From NCBI GenBank assembly GCA_963669155.1, contig OZ022581.1:23316475-23380474 (forward strand): DNA of 64,000 bases, written 5' to 3'. Shown piece after piece: positions 23,461 through 37,668 of this stretch (its first letter is position 1; every line of letters begins with the position of its first letter). A program made the position numbers and the translations under genes. A model generated the notes under the pieces. The model did no database searches, was not told where the DNA came from, and saw only the letters and a list, made by a program, of their open reading frames with translations. The DNA comes from Arbacia lixula (taxonomy: Eukaryota; Echinodermata; Echinoidea; Arbacioida; Arbaciidae).

Positions 23461-24743
23461 TGCAAAGAAACAAAACAGGATTCATAGGTCTTTACACGAT
23501 ATAATAACTCTATCATCGATTATGCCATGATGTGATGTTATGAGAACCGAAGAGAATGATAAAGAGATATTTCTAGCCCCTGATCAGCATGTTAGGATGT
23601 GTGTGGGTTGTCATGACTTTTTCTTCTTCTTTTTCATCTTTATCTCAAACTTTTCCTGGTCAAGGGTTATATAACAAGTCATCCATCCACTATCAACTAA
23701 TAACAATGTTTTATGAGGCGTCGTTATGATTATATGACATTTGAAAGGATGTGATTTCGCATTAATTTCTCTGAGTTTAGTTTCTATTGGCCGGGATTTC
23801 AGGCCATCCTCTGTTTGACATGCTTGAAACCTGGTTGAGTATTCTCGATTTCAGGTTTACTGTACTGTTACTAGTATCATTAATCTTGTTATGTACTTGG
23901 CATTTTTATGGCACGACTTTTTTTTTTATAAAACGAAATGAACGGTCCATTCAGATCAGCGTGATTTGAAAAGCATGCATTTGAGCAACAATCAAGCCAA
24001 TTTGTGATTTCCACATTTTAAGCGAGCTGCCACCTAAAAGATTTTGTGATCATATGCCATTTATTTTGATTTGAAAACTCCAAATGCCCAAACCGGATAC
24101 ATCTTCTACAGACATTCATCATGTTTATGTAATTTTTGCGATGCATCCTCTATCAGTTTTTATGGTTGATAAACATGATCTACAACCATGAACCACATAG
24201 TTTGTTCCTGAATGGATTAAACTTAGCGTCTGGAGGGCAAGCTACAGTGACCGACATTTATACAGATTAATGTTGGATTTCTACGAGTGATGACTTGGTG
24301 TAATTGAAGGTCTAGAAATTCAACGATCATCATGATACATCACGTGGTTACAATTCACAAATACACATACGGAGGACACGGATGAAAAGTAATGTGACGT
24401 CATAATCCCACATTTGAGAGTGTCTAAGTAAACACATACTGTAATGATTTCCTTTTCACCTCTTTTACCATTGTTTATACGAATCCATTTATGTGAAGTT
24501 ACAAAATCATATCATTATTTACGATTGTTTTACTATTTTCTTGTTTTGACAGGGTCCTGTACGAATTGTTTTATTGTTTGTTTAGTTTACATAATTTTAG
24601 TGGAATCACTTTACGTACTCTTCTTATGTAGCCTAATCTATGAAACAAAGACGACGCATTGATAAACGCCCATTTATGTGTTTTTGTTTTGTCTTAATGC
24701 TTCAGGGCATGCATAGAAAGAATCTGTTCTCGTCCTACTCGTC

Positions 24744-24776
24744 CCCACCCCCACCCCCTCCTCCTCCTCCTCCTCC

Positions 24777-24802
<26 letters not shown>
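24744..24802 (+). repeat. (CCT)n microsatellite
   Basis: Pure CCT units in a pyrimidine-rich stretch reaching to about 24900. Confidence 0.97.
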
Positions 24803-24809
<7 letters not shown>

Positions 24810-25521
24810 TCCCGTCCTTCTCCTATTCCATGTATTCCTCCCCTTCTTCCTCTATCCCCTCCTCCTCGTATTTCTCCACCTTTTTTTAAATTTCTCCCTC
24901 ACATCCCTCTTGGTTCGGATAACACCACTCTCATACTCTAATACCTTAAACTGGGGAGATTATCAAATCATTACCGGGACGTCAATAAATCGTAGTACAT
25001 GACCGGTAGAAGACCTTTTTTCTCTCTCAAAAAAAAATATAATTTCCAAACATCGAAAGTTGCAAGTCATATTTGCGTGGGTGAGATGCGACAGAACATT
25101 ATCCCCGTCCCTGCGTACAAAGATTGATGTATGTTATCTTATCTAAATAGCTTTCCTGCCATTGTCTGTCGTGTCCAACATTAGTAATGGCCATTTCGAA
25201 CATGTCATGATTGTGCTGTCATAGGTCTAGGTCGAAACCGACCATCCACACATTTAAAAGGAAATTAAATCGCCATTTGCTGAATGTTTATACCTGGAGC
25301 CAGTACTCCCATAACCCCACATGCCTCGTTATGTACTTATAAGCTCCCCAGACATTTATGATATGATTCGATTCTCTAATGGTATGAGAAATCTATGTAA
25401 TATTGGCATATATTTGCAAATTACATGTTCTGTTTTTTTTTTAGTTAAGATGTCTACATTTTATTCAAATGTATACACATACTGCGGTAAAGTTGGTGGT
25501 GTCTCCCTCTCACAAACACAA

Positions 25522-25524
<3 letters not shown>

Positions 25525-25577
<53 letters not shown>

Positions 25578-25610
25578 CACAAACACACACACGCGCACGC
25601 ACACACACTC
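25525..25610 (+). repeat. (TA)n then (CA)n microsatellite
   Basis: TA tract of about 50 bases running directly into CA/CG-CA units. Confidence 0.97.
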
Positions 25611-25685
25611 ACCCGAACCACAAATCCACCACTTTCAGCAGCGCCACCACAAGCATCATCACCATATGACACCGATATGGGCTGC

Positions 25686-25798
25686 TGTGACCTGGTAAAA
25701 CTATTAGTATTACCGAAGGGGGATGTAAATTACCATTACTCGAGGCTTAAACCGAGGGTAATTTCCAACCCATAAAGGTAATAGTTTACCAGGTCACA
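25686..25798. mobile_element. Short palindromic MITE
   Basis: GTGACCTGGTAAAACTATTA at the left and TAATAGTTTACCAGGTCAC at the right enclose a further inverted GGTAATTT/AAATTACC pair. About 112 bases, non-coding. Confidence 0.7.
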
Positions 25799-26746
25799 TC
25801 ATTCCATAGCTTAGTTGTTTTATATCACTCATCGACGATTAACAAAACAAACTGATAATATTGAAAAGAAAGGAGCTTAATGTAGCCAAGTTACCTGATC
25901 GCTAATTAAACAAAAATATATGTATATTGTTTCTCTATGCAGAGCCCATGCAAGGACACGCACGTACACCGAGCACACACGCGCATTGTTTACTGTATAT
26001 GATTTACGTGTACCGGTGCAATGTTTTTACCGTTTGACAAGTTGGAGAAAAGAAATGACATTTTTCACCCCCGTACATTATCACATCAGTGACAGTCAGG
26101 GTAAGAGCACATGATTTCATGGGATTCAAGGGAAACTGATAAATGAGGTTTTAAAAACTTGGTCTAGTGGAGAGTCGCGCTGCGTTTTCTTTTCGACGCG
26201 CTTAATGTTGGTTTTTATGCACTACGAGTACCGCGCAGCTAATGCTGCTAGCCATGGACAATGGATAAACTTGCCGGTAACCTAACGTTAGATCTAACCC
26301 TAGTAACAGATTAACTTACCTTATTTAGAATAAACAACTATTCGAGATGTTAGACTAGTCTAGTAGCGGTAGATGTTGAATGTTAAAGATGCTTGCGCCT
26401 CGGGATTGTCTTGCTCCTTCAGGAAAATGCTGCGTCAGTCGCCGTTAGATTTAATGATATGTATTGTACAGCGCGCGAAAGGTGCGTACATTCAACGCCT
26501 CACCTCGCTTGTACAGTGCATGCAGTGCTTGATGCATGCTGAATGAGTTTAACGCACACGTAACCCACGCGACCTTGAGATAGTTGCATCGGATTTATCA
26601 CGTCCGTGATATAGTACAGGACCAGCCATAACAAAATGCATTGAGCTAGCTGGGTATGAGTGATAATTGTTATAGTAGTATTTGTACGGTTTTACATTTA
26701 AGAGGCAAGAATTGATTTGGGTCTTTCCATGTTGACAACCATGTAT

Positions 26747-27319
26747 TTAAAGGGTTACTAAATTATCAAAATAAGTTCCCACTTATCTATGTAAAATTAT
26801 CCACTAACACGAATTTCACAATCGTTTGCCGCAACAAAGTCTCATTTTGACGAAAATTTGAAAAAGACGCACGCCTCCAGTGACGTCAGAGAAGTCAAAA
26901 TTCCATAAATGCCAACGGCGTGAATAAAATATTTTATTCACGCCGTTCAAACAATACGTTACTAAATGGGAACCCCAAAGCTTGTCCGAGGTTTGTCCAA
27001 GTAGCAACAACTAATGGATTCAACGTGCATTCCATCTATTGAATCTGAATGACAAGATACAGGTGAATGCAATAACGCGCGCGTTACTACACAGTTAGGG
27101 GGAAAGTCGTGAGTACATTACGAAAATGGTCTATTGTTGACTAAGCTTCCATACAATCTATGGTATTTTGACTTCTCTGACGTCGCTGGTGGCGTGCGTT
27201 TTTTAAAATTTTCGTCAAAATGAGACTTTATTGCGGTAAACAAATGTGAAATTCGTATTTAGTGGATAATTTTACATAGATTAGTGGAAACTTATTTTTC
27301 TAATTCAGTAACCCTTTAA
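26747..27319. mobile_element. TTAA-flanked MITE, family 3
   Basis: Left end TTAAAGGGTTACT and right end AGTAACCCTTTAA form long inverted repeats (about 150 bp). TTAA at both borders fits a TTAA target-site duplication. It contains a sub-repeat with CTCGGACAAGC also seen near 23.4, 28.1 and 50.5 kb. Confidence 0.75.
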
Positions 27320-28094
27320 CACATGGCCCAGGACAGAAAGTAAAACTGCAGCACTCCATTCACAGTGTTTGATGACATTCTTCAGAAAGCTCAAAATTTC
27401 AGGTATTTCTGCTTTTCTCCACACGCTAATACATCATAATGAGTTATCTTCTCAGAGTTGATTTAAATTTAAGTTATGATTTGTAATTTTCATTCCAATA
27501 TATTTAAAATATCTTCGTGTAGGATTTCAATATCAAGTTATGTACAAAATGTATGGTTAATTGTGTGTTTGAAGGAAAATAAATCAAATGGATGAATCAA
27601 TATTGTAGAAAATACGGGTGTCCAGTTATCTTAGCACGACCCTGTCACACTGTTAACGCATACCGTATTGTGTTATCGTTTGTTTGAACAATATCTTATG
27701 CTACGTGTACTTTGTAATTATTTGTGTCTGTATGATGTATTGTAAACGACAATTTTTGCATCTAAAAAAAATGTGAAGAAATGTAGAAGAGTGTTACATT
27801 CGCCGGGTTGCCTTCTTAATCCTTGGTGTACCATGGTAGGCTATTGTTCTATGGGATTTGTGTATATTCCCTGTAATTAAACGCACATATGGCACACAAA
27901 GAGTTAAGCTGCTGTTTGATTGCATCAATCAACTCATTACAAACTCACGTGACAAAGTGTTAGGCATGGTGTGCACAGGCCTACAGCAAACAAAAAAAAT
28001 AATATGCTCTTCGATATGTATTCTGAACTTTACCCCTAACTTCCTGGTGATGCGGTATTACATTTACCTGTATTTCGTGTTTCAGTTTTAATGG

Positions 28095-28235
28095 ATGGAA
28101 CGCACTCTGAATGTATTAGTTGTTGCTACTCGGACAAACCTCGGACAAGCTTTGGGGTTACCATTCGTAACGTATTGTTTGAACGACGTGAATATATTTT
28201 GCATACATAACGAAAATGGTCTATTGTTTGGGTAG
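28095..28235. repeat. Dispersed repeat, GTTCAAACAATACGTTACTA family (inverted)
   Basis: Contains CTCGGACAAACCTCGGACAA and AACGTATTGTTTGAACGACG. Confidence 0.7.
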
Positions 28236-28771
28236 CTTATTCAACTAAGGAAAGGCCAATAATTAAGTCGATCGTGATTAAACGTAATATTCATTTCTAG
28301 CCACATGAAAAAATGCTGGCTGGATTTAGTCAGAATTAAGGGTGAGTTATACATTGGCATCGGAACCGGTTCAGGAGCAGAATGATTGGTTAGGTTAACC
28401 AATTAGCTTACGGTAACAGCGACTCTCCTGTTATACGTCTATAAAGGTGAGATACTTCTGGGATGCGACGGGCTAACGCAATGACAGGGGCAGTATGTGA
28501 CTTGACTTGCGTCGCCGATAAGACTGAACGGTACATAGGTCAGCCGGATTTGGTTACAGATCTCGAGAAAGAAGACGATGGAAATGGCGGTTTTGGTTAG
28601 AAGTTATAGCTAGGTCACGCGTACAAAGGAAACAATGAAGTCATTGTTTTATTTTCTTTCTTAACGATAGGCTATCATTCGGAAGCCCGCTGGAAGCAAT
28701 CAATATACCGCATGGACAACGCCAGTACGTAGTCCGCCATTCTGTGAGAAAGTGTTATATTACTTGACATG

Positions 28772-29218
28772 TTAAGGGATAGTTCACCCACATATTGTTT
28801 TGGGTTGGGAGACACCTAAGAGAAATATATTAGTAAAGGTTTGACTTTGAAAGGATTTGATTTCAAAGTTTTGATTTTGTGACGTCACGTGCGAGGTGCA
28901 TGGTGTCCCATATGTTGTGTACACAATAATACCATAAATTGATTTTTTTTTGGTGTGTAAAAACGTATTTCTAATGATGTATCAAATGCATAAGTGAAAG
29001 GATGCATATTTTTTTTAGAAAATGCACATTTTCGAGAAAGAAATTTTACACAACATATGGGAAAGCACATCGCATATGACTTCACAAAATAACAATTTTA
29101 AAATAAAATAACCTTCTTTTCCCTTGACTGATTTTCGTCAAATCCTCAATTATATGTTAATTTCATGTGTCTCCTTTTATTAAAAGCAAACTAATTTCAG
29201 AGTGAACTATCCCTTTAA
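28772..29218. mobile_element. TTAA-flanked MITE, family 2 (full copy)
   Basis: Left end TTAAGGGATAGTTCACCC, right end GTGAACTATCCCTTTAA; the interior holds two inverted GTGACGTCAC-GTGCGAGG segments. Related copies lie at about 2590-2992, 20640-20932, 32358-32837, 37436-37668 and 38654-39058. Confidence 0.8.
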
Positions 29219-30137
29219 AGACAGGGTATCCCATTTGCAAAAGTCGTGTAAGGAATCGGCAGTATACCCCACCGATAACGTGTATGAAATGTTACGAACC
29301 TTTTCAGGACCTATGAAATATCTTTGTTTACGTTTGAACGTAACGTTAGTAGCAATCATAGTCTACATGCATGATCGTATAGCCGAACAGTGAGCGATGC
29401 GTAAGACAGCGAGTATGGCTCACATTGAACGCATACAGCGGTCTCCGGTCTTTTGGCTACAACAACGAGCCGTCCAAAACCGCTTCATATCTAGCGATCG
29501 CTATCATTCCGCTTAATGTCAATTTCCAGTCTTATTATTGGGAGGATAGTTCTTGTACATATCTTTTTTTCAATTTTTTGTGTTTTATTTAAAAAAATTA
29601 TCTTTTTGACCTGCAATAGGGCTGCAGATGAAAACAAAGATATTGTGTAATTTCATTGGAAATGAACAAACATGGTGTATAAAATCAAAATAACTGGTCG
29701 TAAGATTTCCAGTTGAGTTTTTGACGGGTCGACCAAAATTCAGCGGGTTCTCGTAGCCTAGAAACCGAGACAGCAATAGCGCACATCACGGCTGTCCGCA
29801 TCGCAGTGAAGCGTTATGCTACGGTCGCACTTTGCCAATTTTGATTTGCGTCTTGTTGCGTCTTGCCCGACCGCAGACGCAGATATACTCAATGGAGCGC
29901 AATAATGCGAGCTCACTACGTACTCAATGCGCAGACTAGCGCATAGGCTTGTGCTCGTCGCTCGTTGTCTTAACTCTCACAAGCGAGCACAAGGTCAAAT
30001 CGCCTATGAGTGGAAGCGAGTGGCAATCAGTGAATGCGAGCAAGAGCGAGCGACAGCGAGTGACCTAGCGCAGGTATATGAACTCGATTTGGGGACTCCG
30101 ACTCCGCGATGTTTACTATCGTTGTATAGAAAATGTT

Positions 30138-30898
30138 ATATTCCACATACTAAGAATGTTGCTATGTGATTGGTCAAGAGTTGATCACGTGATGAAGCGT
30201 ACTTTTTCCCATCTGATCACCTGAGAAGAAAAGTTCGTTACACTCTAGGTGATAGTACTTTTTGGTTGCGCTGGTTACACTCGGACTATCAATTGTAGCT
30301 CGGCGAAGACGACGCCGGGGTGCGCGGTAATTGCAAATTTGTGGTTATAGCGCGCTGCGCCGGCCGGGCGTACGTATAAGCAGTGGGAGCCTTCCATTTC
30401 GCCACACAGTATTTCACCAAAACAAGTGTGCAATTCTCTACCACCTCGTACCAAAATTGACCTAGAATTTCACTTCCCTGTATTTTATATGGATTATGAA
30501 AGGTATTCTCGGAGGATCTATATTCTCACCGATACCGCACGGGTAAGCGAATTTCGATAACTTCTTGCTTTTCCGACAAAAACTTACGAATTAGCGTCAC
30601 TATGGCATAGTGTTTGTGGAAATTTGTAGAGTCTATATCGCAACGTGCACAAAAGCGTGTGTACGCATATGTACTCGTAGGTACAAGCAGTGCAAGCCTT
30701 CCATTTCCCCCACACAGTATTCCACCAAAACAAAACTTTCGGTTTCAGGCAATGAGAGGAACTATCACTTCCTCGGCGATCTGAATGTATACGATATCTT
30801 TCCTCAGCTTACGCTTCGGAAAGATAGCTACATCCAGATCGCCTTGGAATTGATAGTGCGTCCCATCACTTTCACCGACGTTGATTATTTGCTTACTA
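30138..30898. mobile_element. Dispersed element, inverted copy
   Basis: Begins TATATTCCACATACTAAGAA (the reverse complement of the 53.8 kb end) and finishes with the hairpin 30729-30898 ending GTTGATTATTTGC. A block of about 45 bases beginning CCTTCCATTTC is directly repeated at about 30390 and 30697. No intact ORF. Confidence 0.7.
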
Positions 30899-31627
30899 TA
30901 CAGCGCGAGATATTTCGGATAGGCCTGTACGGAAGCCCTGCTAACCTGCGTATACTATGGTCGCTGCGAAGCTGGGAATTTTAACAGCAGCCAGCTTGAC
31001 ACTGAATGTCCATTGCAGCATCGTTCACACCAGCTGATAGTCTAAACACCGGGAGACGGTGTGAAAGTCTTGTCCAAGCAGAGTTGCTGCTTGTACGGAA
31101 CATAATCCCCGCTAGTATGGAGATGATGCCAACATTTTTGTTTCTATTTATACAAATTTAAACATGACAAAAATTTTGGTTTGGAAATGCATTCCGTTTT
31201 CCAAGGAAGTTATGTGCGACAAGAATGGAAAAGAACAAAACAACAAGTCGTTAAGATAGACTAATGACTTATAGACTTCTAGCAGTAGAAAAAAAGTCAA
31301 GTTCCAATAATATATTACAATTACATGAATATTGCACTGATGGGACTTGGTTGAATAAACGTTATTGCTATTATAGGTTTTGGCGGTAGTTTGCACCTAA
31401 ATACACCACAGGCCCATCACTGCAAATATTCATTGGCGGAAGAGGATATGATGACGTACCTGATCATTGGGATATTATGATAATGAGTTTCCCAGGGATG
31501 TCGGCCGGGTCTGCTCACTGAACTAAAAAGAACCAGCTCAGTGGGTCTGCTACGTCGTGCATTGCGCGTTATCGTGACCTAACTCCCAGGCTGTTGAGTA
31601 TTTATTATAAAAGTCGGAAACATACAT

Positions 31628-31628
31628 T

Positions 31629-31687
<59 letters not shown>
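31628..31687 (+). repeat. (TAC)n microsatellite
   Basis: About 20 pure TAC units. Confidence 0.98.
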
Positions 31688-31959
31688 GACTCCTTCATTC
31701 GGCTTTATGTTTCGTCCATCGAGCAGGAGAAGAAGTCGGGGATACTTAGTCTACTGCAGCCAGACCCGTTTATTTTATAGTTTAGATGAGAAATGCACAC
31801 ACAAGGCTCGAAATTAGGTTAAGTGAGACGGGAAGTGGCGGGAAATGCTAACTTTCTGGATCATCTTATTTCACACCACGGGAAATAGTTCAAGCATATG
31901 GCATTATCTCCAAAGTGGCTGACAGGAAAAGGGGAAATGGAAGTATATATACATTGCGT

Positions 31960-32084
31960 TTGTGTGTATGTAAGTGTGTGTGTGTGTGTTTGTGTTTGTG
32001 TTTGTGTGTGTGTCTATGTCTGTATGAGTGTGTGTGTGCGTGTGTATGTGTGTGAGTTTGTGTGTACGTATATATGTGTATGTA

Positions 32085-32127
<43 letters not shown>
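31960..32127 (+). repeat. (TG)n compound microsatellite
   Basis: TG, TGTTTG and TATG units ending in a pure TG tract. Confidence 0.97.
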
Positions 32128-32133
<6 letters not shown>

Positions 32134-32357
32134 GAAGAACACGAAAATGGAAAGGTGGGAGAGAGAAGGGGAGACATCTAGAAAGAACATCATTTATGCT
32201 TCTGAGCTTGGGTTCAAACATTCAATAATTAAAGGCAAGATAGACCTTTTGCAAAAGTCATAACACTCGGCATGAATTATCCCAACTATCACGTGTGTAC
32301 AAAACCCCCTCGAAATCTAGCAATCAATGTGATTCTGCTAAATGTTAATCTTCAGGT

Positions 32358-32837
32358 GTAAAGGGATAGTTCACCCTGAAGAATCAGTTGGCTTCAATCA
32401 AAACAGAAACATGAAAGAAACGTATTAGTGAAGGTTAGAGGAAAATCCGTCAAAGAATGAAAAAGTTATGATCTTTAAACATTTTAATTTTGTGACGTTA
32501 ACGTGCTCTCCCATATGTTGTGTGCTGTATATTTTCTGTTTTCGACAACGGAATAAATATTTTTCATAGGGCACTAGTATGTGTGTAAGAACGTGTTTCT
32601 AATGGTGTATCAAATGCAAAGGTAAAAGGGTGCATGTCTTTTTGAGAAAATTGACAGGTTTTTTTTAAGGTACACAACAAAATTATGGGAGATCACCTCG
32701 CACGTGACGTCACAAAATCAAACAAGCGTAATTTTTTTATCCTTCGACGGATTTTCATCAGACATTCACTATTCATTTCGTTCATGTGTCTGCTTTTATA
32801 GAAGCCAACTTATTTTCAGGGTGAACTATCCCTTTAA
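32358..32837. mobile_element. TTAA-flanked MITE, family 2 (full copy)
   Basis: Ends AAAGGGATAGTTCACCCTGA and CAGGGTGAACTATCCCTTTA are inverted repeats. The interior matches the 28.8 kb copy, including the CGCACGTGACGTCAC block. Confidence 0.8.
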
Positions 32838-33018
32838 TGTTGTGAGAGAGGGTCTTATATTTTATTTCCATCTAACTTCCGTGATGTTAACAACATTTTG
32901 GTTTTTTAACCTGCAGAAAGCCTACCTTGCCTTTAATATTTAACAATAATGGCATTAGTGACTAAATTATGAGTCAGATCTGTATTATCATCAATTTTCT
33001 TAGATAGCATATCTATTT

Positions 33019-33020
<2 letters not shown>

Positions 33021-33110
<90 letters not shown>
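33021..33110 (+). repeat. (TG)n microsatellite
   Basis: About 90 bases of pure TG. Confidence 0.98.
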
Positions 33111-33114
<4 letters not shown>

Positions 33115-33262
33115 AACAATACATAGTGCCGGTCTTGCTTTAAGAAAGGCATTGTTCATTTTTTCCCCGTTGGATTACACAAAATCCTTATAAGGGAAAT
33201 ATCAAATTTCATGTGCCCTAAAATGAGTCACACTCACAGAAACAGTGATGCATACTATTTTG

Positions 33263-33298
<36 letters not shown>

Positions 33299-33949
33299 CC
33301 TCTGTCTCTCCATGTCAATCTCTATATCTCTATCTCTCTCCCTGTTTCACTGCTTTTCTCACCTGTGGGTCATTTGTCACGGGACTGAACTAGTTGTCAA
33401 AAACTTTGCGTCATGGTGCAAGAATGTCACAACGTGGTACAAAAAAAAAAAACAGATGTCGGTTGGTAATGGCCTGGCTTCCAGTGTGTCGGATATTTCT
33501 GATCCAAACCGAACAAATAAGTCTAATATTAGAAGACAAGTCATTCCATCATTCCCCTCCTTTCTCAGTCTGGGAGCCGCCGGGAAAAAAATGAGACTGA
33601 CTAGTCTATTACAAGCAGACCTCTTTATTGAGTAGTTTGGCAAGAAAATGCCCTACAGTCTGGAAGTCAGACAAGGCTGTAGTAGCAAGAGGTCATGAAT
33701 TGGACCGGGGATCCCGATGCGGGATGCGGGGGTTCCAGTTCCAAAGAAAGAAACAAAAATTGTTCAACGCGCTCACTTCCCCAAACCCTGGTGACTCATA
33801 ATTACCTAGGTTATGAAAATACAAGGTTGGGCATGTGATGAAACAGCGCGGGGAGAAGCTAGACCTCAGTGAATGGTGTTTATGAGGTGGTGGTGGTGGG
33901 GGTGGAGGTGGAGGTGGAGGAGGAGGTGTGTATGCTATTTGTGTCAGCG

Positions 33950-34080
<131 letters not shown>

Positions 34081-34082
34081 GT

Positions 34083-34458
34083 AAAGACAAACAAATTAAA
34101 TGAAACGCCGGAGAAGAAAAATTATTCGAATTTTCGGTCATAGACCTTTATAAAGAATGAATGACTGAACAAAAGTGGTAAATCGCAACCTCTATTCTTC
34201 TTTTATTTACCACTTTTGCGAACTTTCTAAGATGACTGAACCACACCGTGTTTTGCTAACAATATGTAATAAGCGCCTATAGTTTCAGTTTAAAATACGC
34301 TCGTTGTACGCAATCATGTTTTTGTGTAAATTGTTCAGTCATTCATTCTTGATAAAGGTCTATGACCGAAAATTCGAATAATTTTTCTTCTCCGGCGTTT
34401 CATTTAATTTGTTTGTCTTCACCTAGTAATCAGCGCCATCGCAACCTCTATTCTTCTT
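34083..34458. mobile_element. Short foldback relative of the 58-62 kb element
   Basis: The left end (34083-34170) and right end (34258-34421) are the same sequences as the arms of the large element, in inverted orientation. The following CCTAGTAATCAGCGCCATCG is also shared by both copies. It is a deletion derivative sitting directly beside a GT/TA microsatellite. Confidence 0.8.
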
Positions 34459-34544
34459 ATATATACTATATATGTATGTATGTGTGTGTGTGTGTGTGAA
34501 AGGGGTACGTACAGTCCGATTATTTAGTCCTTGATAGGTTAATT

Positions 34545-34730
34545 ATAATGATTTTAATGGTGATGGAGATAGTAATGGTGATGATGATTGTGAAGATGAT
34601 GCTGATGGTGATGAAGATGTTGATGGTGATAGCGATGAAAATGGTGACAATGATGGTGTTGGTGATAAAGATTATGAAAATGATGGAGGCGATGACGGTG
34701 ATGACGACGATGATGATGATAGCGATATAG
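34545..34730 (+). repeat. Imperfect (GATGGT/GAT)n repeat
   Basis: Degenerate GAT/GGTGAT units over 180 bases, which explain the Met/Val and His frames seen on both strands. Confidence 0.9.
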
Positions 34731-35499
34731 ATGGTCACCGTTGTAGCTCAAGTTAGTCAGTGTCGTCATTTCCTTTATTCTTTCACAATTCTCTGAAATC
34801 CGGATTATATAGTATTGTTCATCACGTTGCCATAGAAACGACTAAATAAGACGGCATTAGGTCAGATAAGTATCTTAAATCAATTTGCAATGTTCGTGTT
34901 GTATACCTCCGGATGTCATGAAACATATATACAATTGACAGCACATTTGTATGCATTACAACATATTGCAACTATCAGTAACATTATTAATAGCTTTCGC
35001 TAGCTCCTTGAAAGTACATGTGGAAATGTGCGTAACCCTTTTGCAGACAAAATCAAGTTCTGTAAAACATCGCGTGACCTACAAGTACGTACAACACATA
35101 GTTATGGGGCCTCCTATCGAGCGTCAGAACCATATTCTTTTGCAGTTTGCATCTCAAATGCTCAGTTTTATATCCAGTTGCCATGGTTGCAAACTGAAGT
35201 TGGGTTATCCGTACATGAACATTCGTATTGTATCTCGAAGCTGCCAAGAAATATGTAGATAAAAACATTGATTCGATTGAGTCGCTTAGGTGATGACGTT
35301 CAAAATAGGTTTATCAATGCAAATGTCTGCGGATACCAAACTATATTTTTGGACGATCTACCAACAAACTCCATGCATTGTAAAGGTCAATATTCAACAT
35401 AAACTAAACGTCACTTTGGTTCCTATTACTCTTAAGTAAAATTGAAGTATTGATAAAATTGCCTTCCCCCACCATATTCATCTATCTATCCCTCCCCCT

Positions 35500-35503
35500 C
35501 CCT

Positions 35504-35553
<50 letters not shown>

Positions 35554-35572
35554 ATATATCTCTCTCTCTCTA

Positions 35573-35604
<32 letters not shown>

Positions 35605-35605
35605 A
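35500..35605 (+). repeat. (TC)n microsatellite
   Basis: TC tract with occasional TATC units. Confidence 0.97.
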
Positions 35606-35709
35606 CTTATTAAAGGAAGAGTGCATAAAACATATGAACGTTTACGTGCAATCGCCACACATGTAAAAAGCGGGAAAAGGAAGATGATATATTATTACGT
35701 AACTTGAAA

Positions 35710-37430
35710 ATACTCGTCCAGTGAAGTGTGAATGGTACTCGCAGTTTGGAAAACAGAGTCAAAGAAGTGTGTAACTATTATCAGATTAACTTTCCCTGAA
35801 AAGAATACCTTAAACCGAGAGTGCACTGCCTTCCAAGCAATTAATCACTTAAGAATTAAGAACTAAATATAAGAATTGGAATGTCGCCTCCATTTTTCTT
35901 CAAGAGTCCTGTTTTCAGGTGCTAGCTCGTCACCGTCTATTTTGAGAACACGTCCTCACGCATAATATGTAAATAAAACATTTCTCTAATCGCATATATT
36001 TCAATTATACGAGTAATCTCACTGTGATACGACCCGTCACCTGTCTAATGATAATTTGATTCGTGAGAACAAATGAATTAAGTTAAACCTTTATGTTGAT
36101 ATATTTTTTTAAATTCATATCATTTATAACATATCCTTAATGTCCCGGTGCTTTGTTTGTTTTCAGTAGGTTGAATGAAACCAACAAGGCTTGAATATTG
36201 TTTTAAATTCAAAGAGCAATCACCCCAGTAACTATTCATCAGGAAAATCTTGATATCAATTAACAACGAAACAAAACAAGAGTACATCTACCGATAAACG
36301 CATGACCATATTTGGTGATTATTCATGATGGCCCGGTTTCAGTACAGCAAGGCGGAAACGGGCTTACTCATACATTAATCAACACGTCTTTCACTTTCCG
36401 ACTATTCTTTTAATTCTTTCTGCAACACGTAATTCGCTGTATTCCTTGACCATGGCAAGGGCTTTGATCTTTCATTGACCATTCATTTGGTCATATTGTC
36501 CTGTCTTCTTACTGGGTAAGCGTTTGACATTCTGCGGGCAGGACTGACTCAAAGATCCGTACAACAACGTCGATTGGCGCTTGTGGTTAATGAAGCGCTC
36601 ATGCGGAAGGGATCACCGAACTTATACAAAGCAGTCCCCGAACTGTTTTCTCCATGGAGATATGACACATTAATGAAAACTTAATCCGACAAGCTCTAGA
36701 TCAAACTCTCTAATGACAAGTAATCTGACGCGCCATGAATGTTGATCGATGTGCATTACGATCATTTACCGTAAGTATATGATCATGGACCCTACCACGA
36801 AGGGTCCATGGGATGATCAAAGAAAATTCAGCGAGAGTTAGAGCGCAATCAAATCGGATGAGCAATGCTGCTTAATTCGTAGTATTTCTGAAAGATAAAG
36901 AGATTTTTTTTAAAGGGACCTTTTGTGGGGTAAATAGATAGTGCTGTATTTACGGAAGCTAACAAATCAGGCAAGTGGAACGATTGAAGCTTTCGATTTT
37001 AACATACATAGTCCCATACCTGCATGCCGCGTGTAATAAACGAAAGAAATTTTCCTGGCGTGCTACGTACTTAGAGGCTTAACTCTGTACAGATTTGATA
37101 CTAATTCTAAGGGTCATTTCCGCCTAGATAGTCACATAAAATAGGCAGTCGGTGACGTAATCTTAATTCGTGTTTAACTCCAATAAAAACACTCCAATGG
37201 CGTAAAATGAGGACGCAATGCCCTAGTTTGCCAACCCTACCATCCGAACCTTGCGCTATGGTACCTGTATGTACTAACCCTTACATAACCAGGGCTTGAG
37301 AAGTACATTGGCTTATTACATATCTTCATACCAATAGTAAAGAAAATATTGATAGTGCTAAATTGTATTAGTAACACTCACAAAGTTCAGTAATGACAGA
37401 GATATACACTGGGCAGATCGTAGGTGTTTT
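35710..37430. other. Intergenic, no gene; one small hairpin
   Basis: The only structure noticed is ATCATGGACCCT...AGGGTCCATGGGATGAT near 36780-36819, a short inverted repeat. No coding signal. Confidence 0.5.
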
Positions 37431-37435
37431 CTTTT

Positions 37436-37668
37436 TTTCCTTTTACTTATGCATTTGATACATCATTAGAAATAATTGTGTTCTTACACATGAAACCCTA
37501 TGAGAAACAAAATATTCCGCTGTCAAAAACAGCAAAAGCTCAATTTATAGCATCATTCAGCACAACATTTGAGAGAGAGCCACTCGCACGTGACGTCACA
37601 AAATTGTAATTTCAAAAGAACCTAACTTTCTTATCCTTTGACGGATTTTCGTATTCCTCACCAGCTGC
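37436..37668. mobile_element. TTAA MITE family 2, truncated
   Basis: Right-half fragment with CTCGCACGTGACGTCACAAA and GATACATCATTAGAAA. Neither terminus is intact. Confidence 0.65.

Noticed and set aside
30610..30984. 124-codon frame at 30.6 kb
   Set aside because: Runs through the terminal hairpin of a mobile element; its apparent peptide is the translation of inverted repeats.
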